From DALYDP01 sp964541635 (lineage in GTDB: Bacteria > Patescibacteriota > Gracilibacteria > Peribacterales > Peribacteraceae): a DNA stretch of 21,554 nt. The position numbers and the translations under genes are program-made. How positions within the stretch are numbered: position 1 is the first letter of the stretch; the number at the start of each line of letters is the position of its first letter. The stretch spans positions 1-21,554 of the forward strand of contig CAZIQM010000016.1 in assembly GCA_964541635.1 (NCBI GenBank), given 5' to 3'. This document shows, in pieces, positions 1 to 7,250 of the stretch. The notes under the pieces were generated by a model. It searched no databases and was not told the DNA's origin. It worked only from the letters and a program-made list of their open reading frames with translations.

Positions 1-54
1 ACCATCGACCTCGACATTATCAGTGTCGCGCTCTAACCCCTGAGCTAATCGCCC
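1..54 (-). tRNA. tRNA-Ile (GAT anticodon), 3' part cut off by the window edge
   Basis: Read on the minus strand, the sequence begins with acceptor arm GGGCGAT, followed by a normal D arm (TAGCTCAG, then GAGC) and an anticodon stem CGACA/TGTCG closing the loop CTGATAA, whose central GAT reads Ile codons ATC/ATT. The T arm and 3' acceptor strand lie beyond position 1. A likely promoter lies upstream at 119-147. Confidence 0.9.
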
Positions 55-118
55 GCTGCTGTGAATGGTGCGTAAAAACGGTGATGAGAGTACGCGGTGC
101 TGTCCGTAAAGCCTCCCG

Positions 119-147
119 AGGGTACGGAGACTGGGCGGAATGGTCAA
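119..147 (-). promoter_or_regulatory. Probable promoter of tRNA-Ile
   Basis: On the minus strand TTGACC (142-147) is separated by 17 bases from TACCCT (119-124), a good sigma70-type pair, giving a leader of about 55 bases before the tRNA. A second -10-like TACTCT at 87-92 has no good -35. The stretch 55-156 holds no gene that I can see. Confidence 0.5.
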
Positions 148-156
148 GAAGAGCCC

Positions 157-1536
157 TTATCGGGACGATTCCCAGTCGATGTAGCCCTGCCAGGGCACGG
201 CGTAGGGCTGGATCTGGCCATCGATGACGGCCCGGACGGTGTCGGAAGCGGGGGCGTAGCGGAAACGCAGCACGCGATCGCCCGAGGCCAGGCCGAAGAC
301 GATATGGTCGACGTCGACCATGCCGTCGCCCGCGGCGCGGACGGTGGTATCCGGGATGAACATGGCGCCCTTCGCGACCAAAAGTTCCTTGGCCCGGGCT
401 TCCAGCGCGGGATCGCTTTCGATGTTCCGCGCTTCGGGCAGGAGGATCGGCGCGACCTCGGTGGCCGGCGGCAAACGGCCGATGTCCGACAAGACGGACG
501 CGCGGAGCGTTTCGGGCGAGAGGGCTTCGAGCCGGCCGAGGGACGCGGCGGCGGCGTCGGTGAGGACGGCGCCGGACAAGAAGGCGGCGCGCGCGGCGGA
601 AGCGAACTGCAAGGCGCGGAGCGGATATCCTCGGTCGGCGATGCGCATCACGTCGGCTTCGATCGCGGGAAGCAGGGACGACCGGAGCGCGTCGCGGTCG
701 GGCGATTCCGCGATGGCGGCGGCGAGCGTCTCGCCCCATTTGCGGGCGGTCAACGACGACGATTCCTCGGAGGGCAATCGCGGCAGGATGAGCAGGCTCA
801 TCCAGGTCGCGGCATCGATGCGCGCGTCCTCCGGGGCGTACGCCCATGCCACGTCGCGGACGACGGGCTGCAGCGTGCCATAGAAACGCAAATCCCCGCG
901 GGAGCGGACGGCCGCGGCGACGGTCCTGGACGGGGGCGCCGCAAGGGCGATCCGGGCGACTTCTTCGCTCGTCCCTTGCCCGAGGAGCGACGCGGAGACG
1001 TCGACCTGCGACGGTTCGATCGCCGCTTTCCACGCCGAGACGGCTTCTTCCTTTTCGCGGACGAAACGTTCGGGCAGCGGATCGAGCGCGACGGCGTCGC
1101 GCCAGCCGAGGGGGTCTTCGAGCGGATCGGGCAATCGTCCGGAGGGCGTGCGCCACTGCGTGGCGGGCTGGACGACCGCGGTGCCGAGCGGGCCACGCAC
1201 CACGACCGGCACGTCGAGCGCCGCGACCGTGGCTCCGCCGCGGGACACGGCGACGTAGGCCGCGCCTCCCCACACGCTCACGTCCCACCCGTTGGCGCGG
1301 ACGGTGGCGATGCCCGGCGCGTACGCGAGGATGCCCCCGGCGCGCAGGTCGATCGCGTCATCGTCCAAAACGTAGTCGGCGCCCGGGTCGGCGAGGAATT
1401 CGCCGGCGGCCCACGGCCCCCTGGCGGCGGCCGGACCGCGCTCCCGGTGCATGCCCTCGCGCAGGGTCAACGCGACCACCGCGAGCACGACCGGAAGGGC
1501 CAGCATCCACCGATGGCGATTGGGCAAGGAGGGCAT
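157..1536 (-). CDS. Membrane-anchored protein of unknown function with a beta-rich N-terminal half
   Basis: A 459-residue protein that I do not recognise. Residues 1-9 are basic and polar and residues 10-25 form one hydrophobic helix, so it is probably anchored in the cytoplasmic membrane with the rest outside. Residues about 60-125 are a run of short alternating hydrophobic strands with Gly turns that resembles a FecR-like or other beta-sandwich domain; this is a weak likeness, not an identification. The remainder, from about 140, is Ala/Glu/Arg-rich and mostly helical, ending in a strand-rich tail. The frame stays open upstream, but the ATG at 1536 is chosen because a near-consensus promoter (-35 TTGAGA, 17-base spacer, -10 TATAAT) ends 15 bases before it and a longer protein would start upstream of the transcript. 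It is divergent from ruvC. Confidence 0.75.
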   Translation of the reverse strand: MPSLPNRHRWMLALPVVLAVVALTLREGMHRERGPAAARGPWAAGEFLADPGADYVLDDDAIDLRAGGILAYAPGIATVRANGWDVSVWGGAAYVAVSRGGATVAALDVPVVVRGPLGTAVVQPATQWRTPSGRLPDPLEDPLGWRDAVALDPLPERFVREKEEAVSAWKAAIEPSQVDVSASLLGQGTSEEVARIALAAPPSRTVAAAVRSRGDLRFYGTLQPVVRDVAWAYAPEDARIDAATWMSLLILPRLPSEESSSLTARKWGETLAAAIAESPDRDALRSSLLPAIEADVMRIADRGYPLRALQFASAARAAFLSGAVLTDAAAASLGRLEALSPETLRASVLSDIGRLPPATEVAPILLPEARNIESDPALEARAKELLVAKGAMFIPDTTVRAAGDGMVDVDHIVFGLASGDRVLRFRYAPASDTVRAVIDGQIQPYAVPWQGYIDWESSR

Positions 1537-1551
1537 GTGTGTATTCCGCTC

Positions 1552-1580
1552 ATTATAGCAAAAAACACGCGTTTTCTCAA
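1552..1580 (-). promoter_or_regulatory. Strong promoter of the 459-residue protein gene
   Basis: Minus strand: -35 TTGAGA at 1575-1580, 17-base spacer, extended -10 TGCTATAAT with the hexamer at 1552-1557. The spacer contains CGTGTTTTTTG. A nearly identical promoter lies at 9959-9987. The predicted 5' leader is only about 8 bases. Confidence 0.8.
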
Positions 1581-1596
1581 TCGCCCGCCCCTGGCG

Positions 1597-1602
1597 TAGC
1601 AT
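1597..1602 (+). promoter_or_regulatory. -10 element of ruvC (leaderless start)
   Basis: TAGCAT ends 6 bases before the ruvC ATG, placing transcription start at or next to the start codon. The -35 region is poor (TTCTCA at 1574-1579). It shares the short divergent region with the promoter at 1552-1580. Confidence 0.45.
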
Positions 1603-1608
1603 CAAGCC

Positions 1609-2091
1609 ATGCGCGTGCTCGGCATCGATCCCGGCTTGGCCACGGTGGGCATCGGTTTGGTCGACGCCCCGACCCGCGACACGGCCCGGTGCGTCGAATG
1701 GCTGACCATCGAAACGGCGGCCGGCCTCCCCCTGCAAGAACGGCTGTTGGAAATCGAGAACGACCTCTCGGAGTACCTGGACCGTGTGAAACCCGACCTG
1801 GCCGTCGTGGAAAGACTCTTCTTTGGCAAGAACGAAACGACCGCCCTCGACGTCGCCCACGCGCGCGGCATCCTCCTGAGCTGCCTGGCGCGGCGCGGCA
1901 TTCCCCTGCTCTGCCCGACGCCCGTGGAAATGAAAGCGGCCGTCACGGGCGACGGGGGCGCCGACAAAACGCAGGTGCAGACGATGCTCGTGCACGTCTT
2001 GCGACTGAAGGAAATCCCCCGCCCCGACGACGCGGCGGACGCGCTGGCGTTGGCGCTGTACGGCGCGCTCAGCGGCCTTCCATCGGCGTGA
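1609..2091 (+). CDS. ruvC: Crossover junction endodeoxyribonuclease RuvC
   Basis: Resolves Holliday junctions by paired nicks, normally with RuvAB branch migration, in the cytoplasm. The 160 residues match the usual family length. The RNase H-fold acid residues are all visible: Asp7 in GIDPG, Glu68 in VVERLFF, and Asp141 and Asp144 in PDDAADALA, which is the DxxD pair of Escherichia coli Asp138/Asp141. The start at 1609 is fixed by the family N-terminus and by a -10-like TAGCAT 6 bases upstream; no ribosome-binding site is present. Its 3' end overlaps the 3' end of convergent recF by 23 bases (2069-2091), so two recombination genes meet tail to tail. RuvA and RuvB are not in the window. Confidence 0.97.
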   Translation: MRVLGIDPGLATVGIGLVDAPTRDTARCVEWLTIETAAGLPLQERLLEIENDLSEYLDRVKPDLAVVERLFFGKNETTALDVAHARGILLSCLARRGIPLLCPTPVEMKAAVTGDGGADKTQVQTMLVHVLRLKEIPRPDDAADALALALYGALSGLPSA

Positions 2092-3181
2092 ACACTCCCG
2101 GCGCGACCGCGAAGGTCCGCAGGGGCGCCGCGCGCTCGGGCAACCGCGTGGCCGTGAGGAAAACCTGGGCCCCCGGGAATCCCGAGAGGAGCAATTCCTG
2201 ATGGCGCTCGTCGAGCTCGCTGCACGCGTCGTCGAGGAGCAGCACCGGCGTTTCGCCGCGCTGGAGCTGCAGGTACGAGACTTGCAGGAACAGGAGCGCC
2301 AACACGGCGGTCCGTTCCTGGCCGCGCGAGGCGAACGTCGGGAGGTCGCGGCCGCCCACGGACACCTGCCAGTCTTCGCGGTGGGGCCCGGAGAGCGTCG
2401 CCTGCAGGAGGATGTCCCTGTCGCGGTTGGCGCGCAGGAGCCGGAACGATTCGTCCTCCAGCGCGGCGGCGGACCGGGCGACGGTCTTGCGGTCGTAGCG
2501 CAGCACGACGTCTTCCCACGACTCCCCGAGGCGCGCGAGCTCTTCGGCGAAGGTCACGCCGAACGTGCCGACGAGCTCCAGTCGCGGGAGCGTGACCGCG
2601 GCGCCGGACTTCGCCACCTCGCGGTCCCAGACGTCGAGCACCGATTGGTCCCCGCCGGTCTGCGCGAGCGTCTTGAGCAACGCGTTGCGCTGCTGCACGA
2701 CCTGCTGGTACTGCGACAGCGCGGCCATGTACGCGGGCGACACCTGCGACAGCAATTGGTCCAGAAACCGCCTGCGCTCCGCCGGGGGCCCGCTGAAGAG
2801 CAGCAAATCCTGGGGCAGGAACGTCACGGTCGGCACCAGCCCCACGAAATCCGAGGCGCTCGTCTTGATGTCGTTCACGAAGAGCGTTTTGCGCTTGCGC
2901 GGCGAAAGCTCGCTCACGACCTCGATCGTCTTGGTCGAACCGTCGTCCGCCGTCGCGTCCGCTTTCAGGCGGTAAAAGGGCTGCCCCCAGCGCGCCAACT
3001 CGTCTTCGTCGTTGCCCCGGCACGATCGCGTGAGCGACAGGATCGAGAGCGCTTCGATGAGGTTCGTCTTTCCCGCGCCGTTCTCGCCGACGAACGCGAT
3101 GCACCCCGGCGCGTCCGGAAAGGCACCCTCGGCGGAGGCATACGAGCGGAAATCCGTCAGGCGGAGATTCGCGAAGCGCAT
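2069..3181 (-). CDS. recF: DNA replication and repair protein RecF
   Basis: SMC-like ATPase that loads RecA at gaps with RecO and RecR. The 370-residue length is typical. The Walker A motif GENGAGKT is at residues 32-39, the ABC-type signature ASRGQ at 284-288 and Walker B VLLLDD at 313-318 followed by ACSELD; the N-terminus LRLTDFRSY matches the family opening. The ATG at 3181 lies 4 bases after the stop of the Nudix gene, so the two form an operon and recF is probably translated by coupling; there is no Shine-Dalgarno sequence. In many bacteria recF sits beside dnaA, dnaN and gyrB; here it does not. The last 23 bases overlap ruvC. Confidence 0.97.
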   Translation of the reverse strand: MRFANLRLTDFRSYASAEGAFPDAPGCIAFVGENGAGKTNLIEALSILSLTRSCRGNDEDELARWGQPFYRLKADATADDGSTKTIEVVSELSPRKRKTLFVNDIKTSASDFVGLVPTVTFLPQDLLLFSGPPAERRRFLDQLLSQVSPAYMAALSQYQQVVQQRNALLKTLAQTGGDQSVLDVWDREVAKSGAAVTLPRLELVGTFGVTFAEELARLGESWEDVVLRYDRKTVARSAAALEDESFRLLRANRDRDILLQATLSGPHREDWQVSVGGRDLPTFASRGQERTAVLALLFLQVSYLQLQRGETPVLLLDDACSELDERHQELLLSGFPGAQVFLTATRLPERAAPLRTFAVAPGVFTPMEGR

Positions 3182-3185
3182 GGCG

Positions 3186-3659
3186 TCACGCGGCGAGGAG
3201 CTTCTCCGCCTCCTCGATCAAGCCTTTCACCAATCCCAGGTACTCGCCGCGGAAGATGAACTTTTCGAGATCGCGCGGACTGATCCAGATGCCGCGGTCG
3301 ATCTCTTCGCCGTCGACCTTCAGCTCGACGTCGCCGTCGGCTTTGCCCATGACGAAGCAAATCTTCTGGCCGCAGACGTTGTCCGGGCGGAACCTCCGGT
3401 ACGACTCCGGGAAATCGTAGGTGTACTGCTTGTCGCTCACGCCGAGGACCCGCACGCCCTTCGCGATGCCGGCCTCTTCGTGCAATTCCCGGAGCGCGCA
3501 TTGCTCCGGCGTTTCCCCTTCCTCCATGCCGCCTTGGGGCAACTGCCAACTGTCTTTCTTCCTCGGCTTATGGACGAGGAGCAGCTCATGCCGGCTGCCC
3601 CCGCGCTTGGCGTTGCGCAGGACCAGGATCGAGGCCGCGGAGCGATAGGTGTCGGACAT
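3186..3659 (-). CDS. rppH: Nudix hydrolase, RppH-like (probable RNA 5' pyrophosphohydrolase)
   Basis: A 157-residue Nudix protein with a complete Nudix box (G-x5-E-x7-RELxEExGI) at residues 43-65. Two features favour RppH over other Nudix families: the lead-in WQLPQGGMEEGE, close to WQFPQGG in E. coli RppH, and a downstream GQK at residues 97-99 matching the GQKQ segment. RppH converts 5'-triphosphate RNA to monophosphate and so opens mRNA to RNase E or J decay; dinucleoside polyphosphate hydrolysis is the main alternative. It is first in an operon with recF. A -10-like TAGGTT (3667-3672) ends 7 bases before the ATG, and a perfect 14-base palindrome lies just upstream at 3680-3693. Confidence 0.85.
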   Translation of the reverse strand: MSDTYRSAASILVLRNAKRGGSRHELLLVHKPRKKDSWQLPQGGMEEGETPEQCALRELHEEAGIAKGVRVLGVSDKQYTYDFPESYRRFRPDNVCGQKICFVMGKADGDVELKVDGEEIDRGIWISPRDLEKFIFRGEYLGLVKGLIEEAEKLLAA

Positions 3660-3666
3660 CGAAAAG

Positions 3667-3672
3667 AACCTA
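3667..3672 (-). promoter_or_regulatory. -10 element of the rppH-recF operon
   Basis: TAGGTT on the minus strand ends 7 bases before the ATG at 3659. The usual -35 position falls at the edge of the palindrome at 3680-3693. Confidence 0.4.
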
Positions 3673-3679
3673 CCCGATC

Positions 3680-3693
3680 GCGGACCGGTCCGC
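3680..3693. repeat. Perfect 14-base palindrome between bL33 and rppH
   Basis: GCGGACCGGTCCGC is its own reverse complement. It lies 11 bases past the bL33 stop and overlaps the spacer/-35 region of the rppH-recF promoter. It has no T tract on either side, so it is a better operator or mRNA 3' hairpin candidate than an intrinsic terminator. Confidence 0.6.
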
Positions 3694-3704
3694 CATCAGG
3701 AGGC

Positions 3705-3902
3705 TTAGTTGCTGGAGTGCTTCTCTTCCTTCGCCTTCACCGGAACGCGCTTCCGGAGCGTCCAGTCGTACTTCATCATGCCCGCGATGTGTTCTTTCCA
3801 GCCCACGCCCATTTTGTCCTGCTTGTGCAAGCGGATGGTTCCGAGGCGAACGTTCGACTCGGACGAGAAGAGGGCGAAGACGGTGCGTTTTCCGCGGGGC
3901 AT
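3705..3902 (-). CDS. rpmG: Large ribosomal subunit protein bL33, divergent
   Basis: A 65-residue basic protein. The C-terminal part MMKYDWTLRKRVPVKAKEEK lines up with the bL33 signature LKKYDPVVRKHVxYKExK, and the N-terminal KRTVFALFSSES fits the KREIIRLxSSA opening. It lacks the zinc-ribbon cysteines, so it is the Cys-free type. The middle portion (about residues 20-42) diverges from usual bL33 and the tail is a few residues longer. The start is supported by a -10-like TAACAT (3912-3917) 9 bases upstream. It lies between trxB and rppH on the same strand. An unrelated small basic protein is possible, but the KYD...RKRV motif makes bL33 much the best call. Confidence 0.75.
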   Translation of the reverse strand: MPRGKRTVFALFSSESNVRLGTIRLHKQDKMGVGWKEHIAGMMKYDWTLRKRVPVKAKEEKHSSN

Positions 3903-3911
3903 AGCGGGGGC

Positions 3912-3917
3912 ATGTTA
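3912..3917 (-). promoter_or_regulatory. -10 element of rpmG
   Basis: TAACAT ends 9 bases before the ATG at 3902; a -35-like TTGCGT lies 16 bases further upstream (3934-3939). The promoter sits between rpmG and the trxB stop. Confidence 0.4.
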
Positions 3918-3943
3918 CCCAGATTTCACCTCCACGCAAGCCT

Positions 3944-4891
3944 TTATTTGCCCGATTGAAGGTAATGGAAGGCCGAATTCACCGCCACCGTCGCCTCCCC
4001 CGCCGCCGTGGTGAACTGGGCGAAGTGGTTGCTGCCGCCCGTGACGTCGCCCGCGCCGAAGATGCCGGGGACGCTCGTGCGCATGCCGTCGTCGACTTTC
4101 AGGTGGCCCTTGGCGTCCAATTCGCACCCCAGCTGCTGCGGCAGCGCCACCGCGGGCGTCGACCCGATCTCGATGAACACGCCGTCGACCGCGAGGACCT
4201 CCTGGCCGTTGTACGGCTTGTCGAGCGTGATGCCCGTCACCTTCTGCTCGCCCAGGATCGACACGACGTTGCGCTCGAGGACGAACTCGATGTTCGTTTT
4301 CTCCTTCACCTTCTCAACCCAATACGGCTCGGCGCGGAACTCGTTGCGGCGGTGGACGAGGTACACCTTCGCCGCCACCTGCGCCGCGATCGCCGCGCCC
4401 TCCACCGCGCTGTCGCCGCCGCCGAGGACCGCCACGGTCTTGTTGCGGTAGAAGAACGCGTCGCACGTCGCGCAGTAGGTCACGCCTTTGCCCGCGAACT
4501 CCTCTTCGCCGGGCACGCCGAGGTGGCGCTTGTTGCTCCCCGTGGCGAAGATGATCGTCTTTCCCTCGACCGTCTCTCCCCCCTCGAGCGTCAGGCGGAA
4601 GCCGGAGCCTGTGCCGAGCGACGTCGAGGCATCGATCTTCTGGACGTTGTCGATGCGCGCGATCTTCTGGCTCACGAGAGGCGCGAAGCTGAGCGCGTGG
4701 TTCTTGAATTTCTCCATGAGGTCCGGACCCCGGATTTCGATCTCGCCGGGCCAGTTGCCGACTTCGGCCGCGGTCATCCCCATGCCGCCTTCCTCGGCGC
4801 CGATGAGCATCGTCGAGAGTTTATAGCGGGCCGCGTACACCGCGGCGGTGTAGCCCGCGCATCCGAGGCCGACGATGATCACGTCCGTCAT
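3944..4891 (-). CDS. trxB: Thioredoxin reductase
   Basis: FAD/NADPH flavoenzyme that reduces thioredoxin in the cytoplasm. The 315-residue length is standard. The FAD-binding fold opens the protein, but its motif reads GLGCAG (residues 8-13) rather than the usual GxGPAG. The redox pair CATC is at 140-143, the NADPH fold GGGDSA at 157-162 with HRRNEFRA at 180-187 (the arginines that select NADPH), and the second FAD motif GAGDVTG at 279-285. The ATG at 4891 opens directly into the FAD motif. A promoter with -35 TTGCCG (4922-4927), 17-base spacer and -10 TACGCT (4899-4904) ends 7 bases before it. It is divergent from the lipoprotein gene at 4971. No thioredoxin gene is in the window. Confidence 0.95.
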   Translation of the reverse strand: MTDVIIVGLGCAGYTAAVYAARYKLSTMLIGAEEGGMGMTAAEVGNWPGEIEIRGPDLMEKFKNHALSFAPLVSQKIARIDNVQKIDASTSLGTGSGFRLTLEGGETVEGKTIIFATGSNKRHLGVPGEEEFAGKGVTYCATCDAFFYRNKTVAVLGGGDSAVEGAAIAAQVAAKVYLVHRRNEFRAEPYWVEKVKEKTNIEFVLERNVVSILGEQKVTGITLDKPYNGQEVLAVDGVFIEIGSTPAVALPQQLGCELDAKGHLKVDDGMRTSVPGIFGAGDVTGGSNHFAQFTTAAGEATVAVNSAFHYLQSGK

Positions 4892-4898
4892 GGATGCG

Positions 4899-4927
4899 AG
4901 CGTACTGCATCAAACATTCCCCGGCAA
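4899..4927 (-). promoter_or_regulatory. Promoter of trxB
   Basis: Minus strand -35 TTGCCG (4922-4927), 17-base spacer, -10 TACGCT (4899-4904). The gap to the ATG is 7 bases, so the transcript is predicted to begin at or one base before the start codon. Confidence 0.55.
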
Positions 4928-4933
4928 AGACCA

Positions 4934-4962
4934 TTGATTCTGCCGCCACGGATACGCAGCAT
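4934..4962 (+). promoter_or_regulatory. Promoter of the 214-residue lipoprotein gene
   Basis: -35 TTGATT (4934-4939), 17-base spacer, -10 CAGCAT (4957-4962), 8 bases before the ATG. A GGAG at 4963-4966 could act as a weak ribosome-binding site, but it falls in the -10/start gap as in the other leaderless arrangements. Confidence 0.4.
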
Positions 4963-4970
4963 GGAGCCAT

Positions 4971-5615
4971 ATGAAGCACGCACGATTCCCCGCCATCGCC
5001 TTGTCCGCGTTTTCCCTCGCGCTCGTCGCGTGCGGGACGCCCCCTCCCGCCGGATCGTCGGACACCGGCACCCCGCCGCCCGTCGAGGAAGCCCAAGGCC
5101 CCATCACCGCGAACCGCGGCGACCGCGGGTCCGTCGCGGACGCGATCCTCGAATCGATCGCGCGGCACGATTGGCAAACGCTCTCGACCTTCGCGGCCCC
5201 CGCCGGCGTGCGCTTCACGCCGTTCACGCACGTGAACCCGCTGACGGACCAAACCCTCGCGCCCGCGGACATCGCGAACTTCGAGACCGACACCTCCTCC
5301 AAAACTTGGGGTACGACGGAAGGTTCCGGCGAACCGATCGTCATGACGAACATGGAGTACCTGAACCGCTACGTCTGGGACCACGACTACCGCACCGCTC
5401 CCGACGTGATCTGGAACGAACCGCAGACGCACGGCTCGGTGATCGACAACGTGCAGGACGAATATCCCGGCGCGTCGACGGTCGAGTACCACTTCCCCGG
5501 TTTCGACGACCAGTACGGCGGCATGGACTGGCGCAGCCTGCGCCTCGTGCTCGCCCAGGGCGACGACGGCAACTACGTCCTCTACGGCGTCATCCACGAC
5601 GAGTGGACGCCGTAA
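4971..5615 (+). CDS. Putative lipoprotein of unknown function
   Basis: A 214-residue protein with a lipoprotein signal peptide: basic start MKHARF, hydrophobic core, and lipobox LVAC with Cys21. A Pro/Gly/Thr-rich flexible linker follows (residues 22-45), then a globular domain of about 165 residues rich in Asp, Tyr and Trp with the ending LRLVLAQGDDGNYVLYGVI, typical of a beta sheet closing a small domain. The sequence VADAILESIARHDWQTLSTF at about 55-75 resembles the opening helix of SnoaL/NTF2-like domains that begin with a count of available residues, but I cannot confirm that. No catalytic motif is visible. Its 3' end overlaps the convergent methyltransferase gene by 26 bases. Confidence 0.8.
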   Translation: MKHARFPAIALSAFSLALVACGTPPPAGSSDTGTPPPVEEAQGPITANRGDRGSVADAILESIARHDWQTLSTFAAPAGVRFTPFTHVNPLTDQTLAPADIANFETDTSSKTWGTTEGSGEPIVMTNMEYLNRYVWDHDYRTAPDVIWNEPQTHGSVIDNVQDEYPGASTVEYHFPGFDDQYGGMDWRSLRLVLAQGDDGNYVLYGVIHDEWTP

Positions 5616-6231
5616 GCCACGCGCAATTCCCGTCGAGGTGCAGGAGTTCGTAGCCTTTCGGCGTGTCGAACGATCCGTCGCGCAGGTTCACCACGATGAC
5701 GCCGCCCGGCGCGAGTAGGCCCCGCATGTCGTCCATGATCCGATCGCAGAGCGCCGGGTCGTTCTCGAACGGACTCTCCGGCGCATTGAAGAGGCTGAAG
5801 CACGCGATGACGTCGTAGGGACCCTCGACGGATTTCGCCCACGCGGGATCCACGAGATCGAGCACGCGGTGGTCGTAGCCGGCGTTTGTCTGTGGGCGGA
5901 TATCGATACCGGTCACGTGCGCCCCGAGCCTCGCCATCATCTCCGCGAAGAACGGCGGGTACCGGTCGCGGAACGTATCCTCGAGCACGTAGTCTTCGGA
6001 TGAGCCGCACCCCACGTCGAGCACCCGCAGCCCTTTCGCATGGGCAGCCAACGCCGCGACCGCGTGCACCTCGTGCATGTCGGCGATGTCGAAATCGACC
6101 GCTCCTCCCAATTCCTTCACCACGGCGAAGAACAACTCCTGCGCCGCGAGGAACCGGGCGTCGTGCATCAGGATCGCGAGATCCTCCCGATCCCTGACGC
6201 GCCGGAGGTAATCGAAGCTGATCTCGTCCAT
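5590..6231 (-). CDS. SAM-dependent methyltransferase, substrate unknown
   Basis: A 213-residue class I methyltransferase. Motif I is VLDVGCGSSED at 70-80, the acidic end of strand 2 is GIDIRP at 108-113, and motif IV/post-IV appear as YDVIACFSLFNA (139-150) and LLAPGGVIVVNL (172-183). The N-terminal 65 residues are helical with His and Asp residues and probably cap the substrate site. The frame runs further upstream, but the ATG at 6231 is preferred because the -10-like TATCAT (6241-6246) ends 9 bases before it and the longer version would begin beyond that promoter and enter the divergent gene. Small-molecule, lipid or protein substrates are all possible. Confidence 0.85.
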   Translation of the reverse strand: MDEISFDYLRRVRDREDLAILMHDARFLAAQELFFAVVKELGGAVDFDIADMHEVHAVAALAAHAKGLRVLDVGCGSSEDYVLEDTFRDRYPPFFAEMMARLGAHVTGIDIRPQTNAGYDHRVLDLVDPAWAKSVEGPYDVIACFSLFNAPESPFENDPALCDRIMDDMRGLLAPGGVIVVNLRDGSFDTPKGYELLHLDGNCAWLTASTRRG

Positions 6232-6240
6232 GACCGTTTC

Positions 6241-6250
6241 ATGATACCGT
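6241..6250. promoter_or_regulatory. Overlapping divergent -10 elements for the two methyltransferase genes
   Basis: On the minus strand TATCAT (6241-6246) lies 9 bases before the ATG at 6231. On the plus strand TACCGT (6245-6250) lies 6 bases before the ATG at 6257, with GATACC (6243-6248) as an alternative. The whole divergent region between the two start codons is 25 bases, so the same bases must serve both directions. Confidence 0.45.
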
Positions 6251-6256
6251 ACGGGC

Positions 6257-7150
6257 ATGGAGCATTTCCTGCAGGAGCACGTCTCGAGCTTCACCGACTT
6301 CCAACTGCTCGATACCGGGGACGGCTATCGCCTGGAACAGTGGGGACCGTACAGGCTGGCCCGACCCGATCCGCAGATCATCTGGAGCCGGCATTTGCCT
6401 GAGGACGAATGGCAGAAGACCGACGCCATGTACGTGGCGGTCGGCGAGAAGGGGCGGTGGGACCTGCGGACGAAGGTTCCGGGATACTGGACGGTGAATT
6501 TCACGCCCGCCGGGTCAGCGACGACCGTGTCGCTCAACGCACGCCTGACGCTCTTCAAGCATACGGCCATTTTCGCCGAACAAGCCGCCAACTGGGACTG
6601 GATGGCCAAGACGCTACAGGGCAAGAAAAACCGCAAAATCCTGAACCTCTTCGGATACACCGGGGCCGCATCCGTCGTCCTCACGGCCCTCGGCCACAGC
6701 GTCACCCACGTCGACGCGAGCAAGCCCGCCATCGGGTGGGCGAAGGACAACCAGACGGCCAGCAAACTCCCCGCCGACTCCATCCGCTGGATTTTGGACG
6801 ACGCGCAGAAGTTCGTGATGCGCGAGTTGAAGCGCGGGCAAAAATACGACGGCATCATCATGGATCCGCCCGCCTTCGGACACTCGCCGGACGGCCGGAC
6901 CTGGAAGTTCAACCAGGATCTCCCCTACCTCCTCAGCGACTGCGTGGAACTCCTCAGTCCCGACGCCGATTTCCTGCTCATCAACGGTTACGCGACGAAC
7001 TCCTCGGCCATCGCGCTCAGGAACCTCCTGGAAGACGCGCTCAAAGGACGGAAGGGCGCCCTGGAATACGGCGAACTCTGCCTGCAGCAACAGGACAAAC
7101 GCCTCATTTCGACGGGCATCTTCGCGCGGTGGAAGGGCGGCGCGGCGTGA
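6257..7150 (+). CDS. SAM-dependent methyltransferase of the RlmI/RlmK (COG1092) family, probably rRNA cytosine-C5 or guanine-N7 type
   Basis: A 297-residue protein matching the catalytic half of the RlmI/RlmKL family. Residues about 10-100 form the strand-rich lead-in (YRLEQWGPYRLARP, IIWSR). The Rossmann domain shows motif I LNLFGYTGAAS (129-139), the motif II acid in VDASKPAIGWAKDN (152-165) and motif IV DPPAFG (203-208), all diagnostic of this group. It lacks the N-terminal PUA domain found in RlmI. It acts most likely on 23S rRNA in the cytoplasm; the exact base cannot be told from the sequence. The start is supported by a -10-like element 6 bases upstream. It runs towards tRNA-Leu, with only a few bases between. 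Confidence 0.88.
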   Translation: MEHFLQEHVSSFTDFQLLDTGDGYRLEQWGPYRLARPDPQIIWSRHLPEDEWQKTDAMYVAVGEKGRWDLRTKVPGYWTVNFTPAGSATTVSLNARLTLFKHTAIFAEQAANWDWMAKTLQGKKNRKILNLFGYTGAASVVLTALGHSVTHVDASKPAIGWAKDNQTASKLPADSIRWILDDAQKFVMRELKRGQKYDGIIMDPPAFGHSPDGRTWKFNQDLPYLLSDCVELLSPDADFLLINGYATNSSAIALRNLLEDALKGRKGALEYGELCLQQQDKRLISTGIFARWKGGAA

Positions 7151-7156
7151 TGTCAT

Positions 7157-7242
7157 TGGTGCCATGGGAGGGACTTGAACCCTCAATCCCGTAAGGGAAC
7201 GCGATTTTGAGTCGCGCGCGTATACCATTCCGCCACCATGGC
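7157..7242 (-). tRNA. tRNA-Leu (CAA anticodon), CCA encoded
   Basis: An 86-base class II tRNA: acceptor GCCATGG/CCATGGC, anticodon stem CGCGA/TCGCG around loop CTCAAAA (anticodon CAA, reads TTG), a long variable arm GTTCCCTTACGGGAT, T arm GAGGG/CCCTC with loop TTCAAGT, and an encoded ACCA end. A -10-like TACACT at 7251-7256 ends only 8 bases before the mature 5' end. Confidence 0.97.
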
Positions 7243-7250
7243 TCGGGCGC

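Noticed and set aside
97..1599. A 500-codon open frame on the plus strand opposite the membrane-anchored protein gene
   Set aside because: Its product is Arg/Gly/Asp-rich low-complexity sequence typical of antisense frames in GC-rich DNA; the minus-strand frame has a membrane helix and a strong promoter.
4963..4966. GGAG before the ATG at 4971 as a real Shine-Dalgarno site
   Set aside because: It falls exactly in the gap between a -10-like hexamer and the ATG, other genes lack any such site, and one four-base match is expected by chance in GC-rich DNA.
3956..5653. A 565-codon plus-strand frame across trxB and the lipoprotein gene
   Set aside because: It is antisense to an unmistakable thioredoxin reductase, and its product is Arg/His-rich with no domain.
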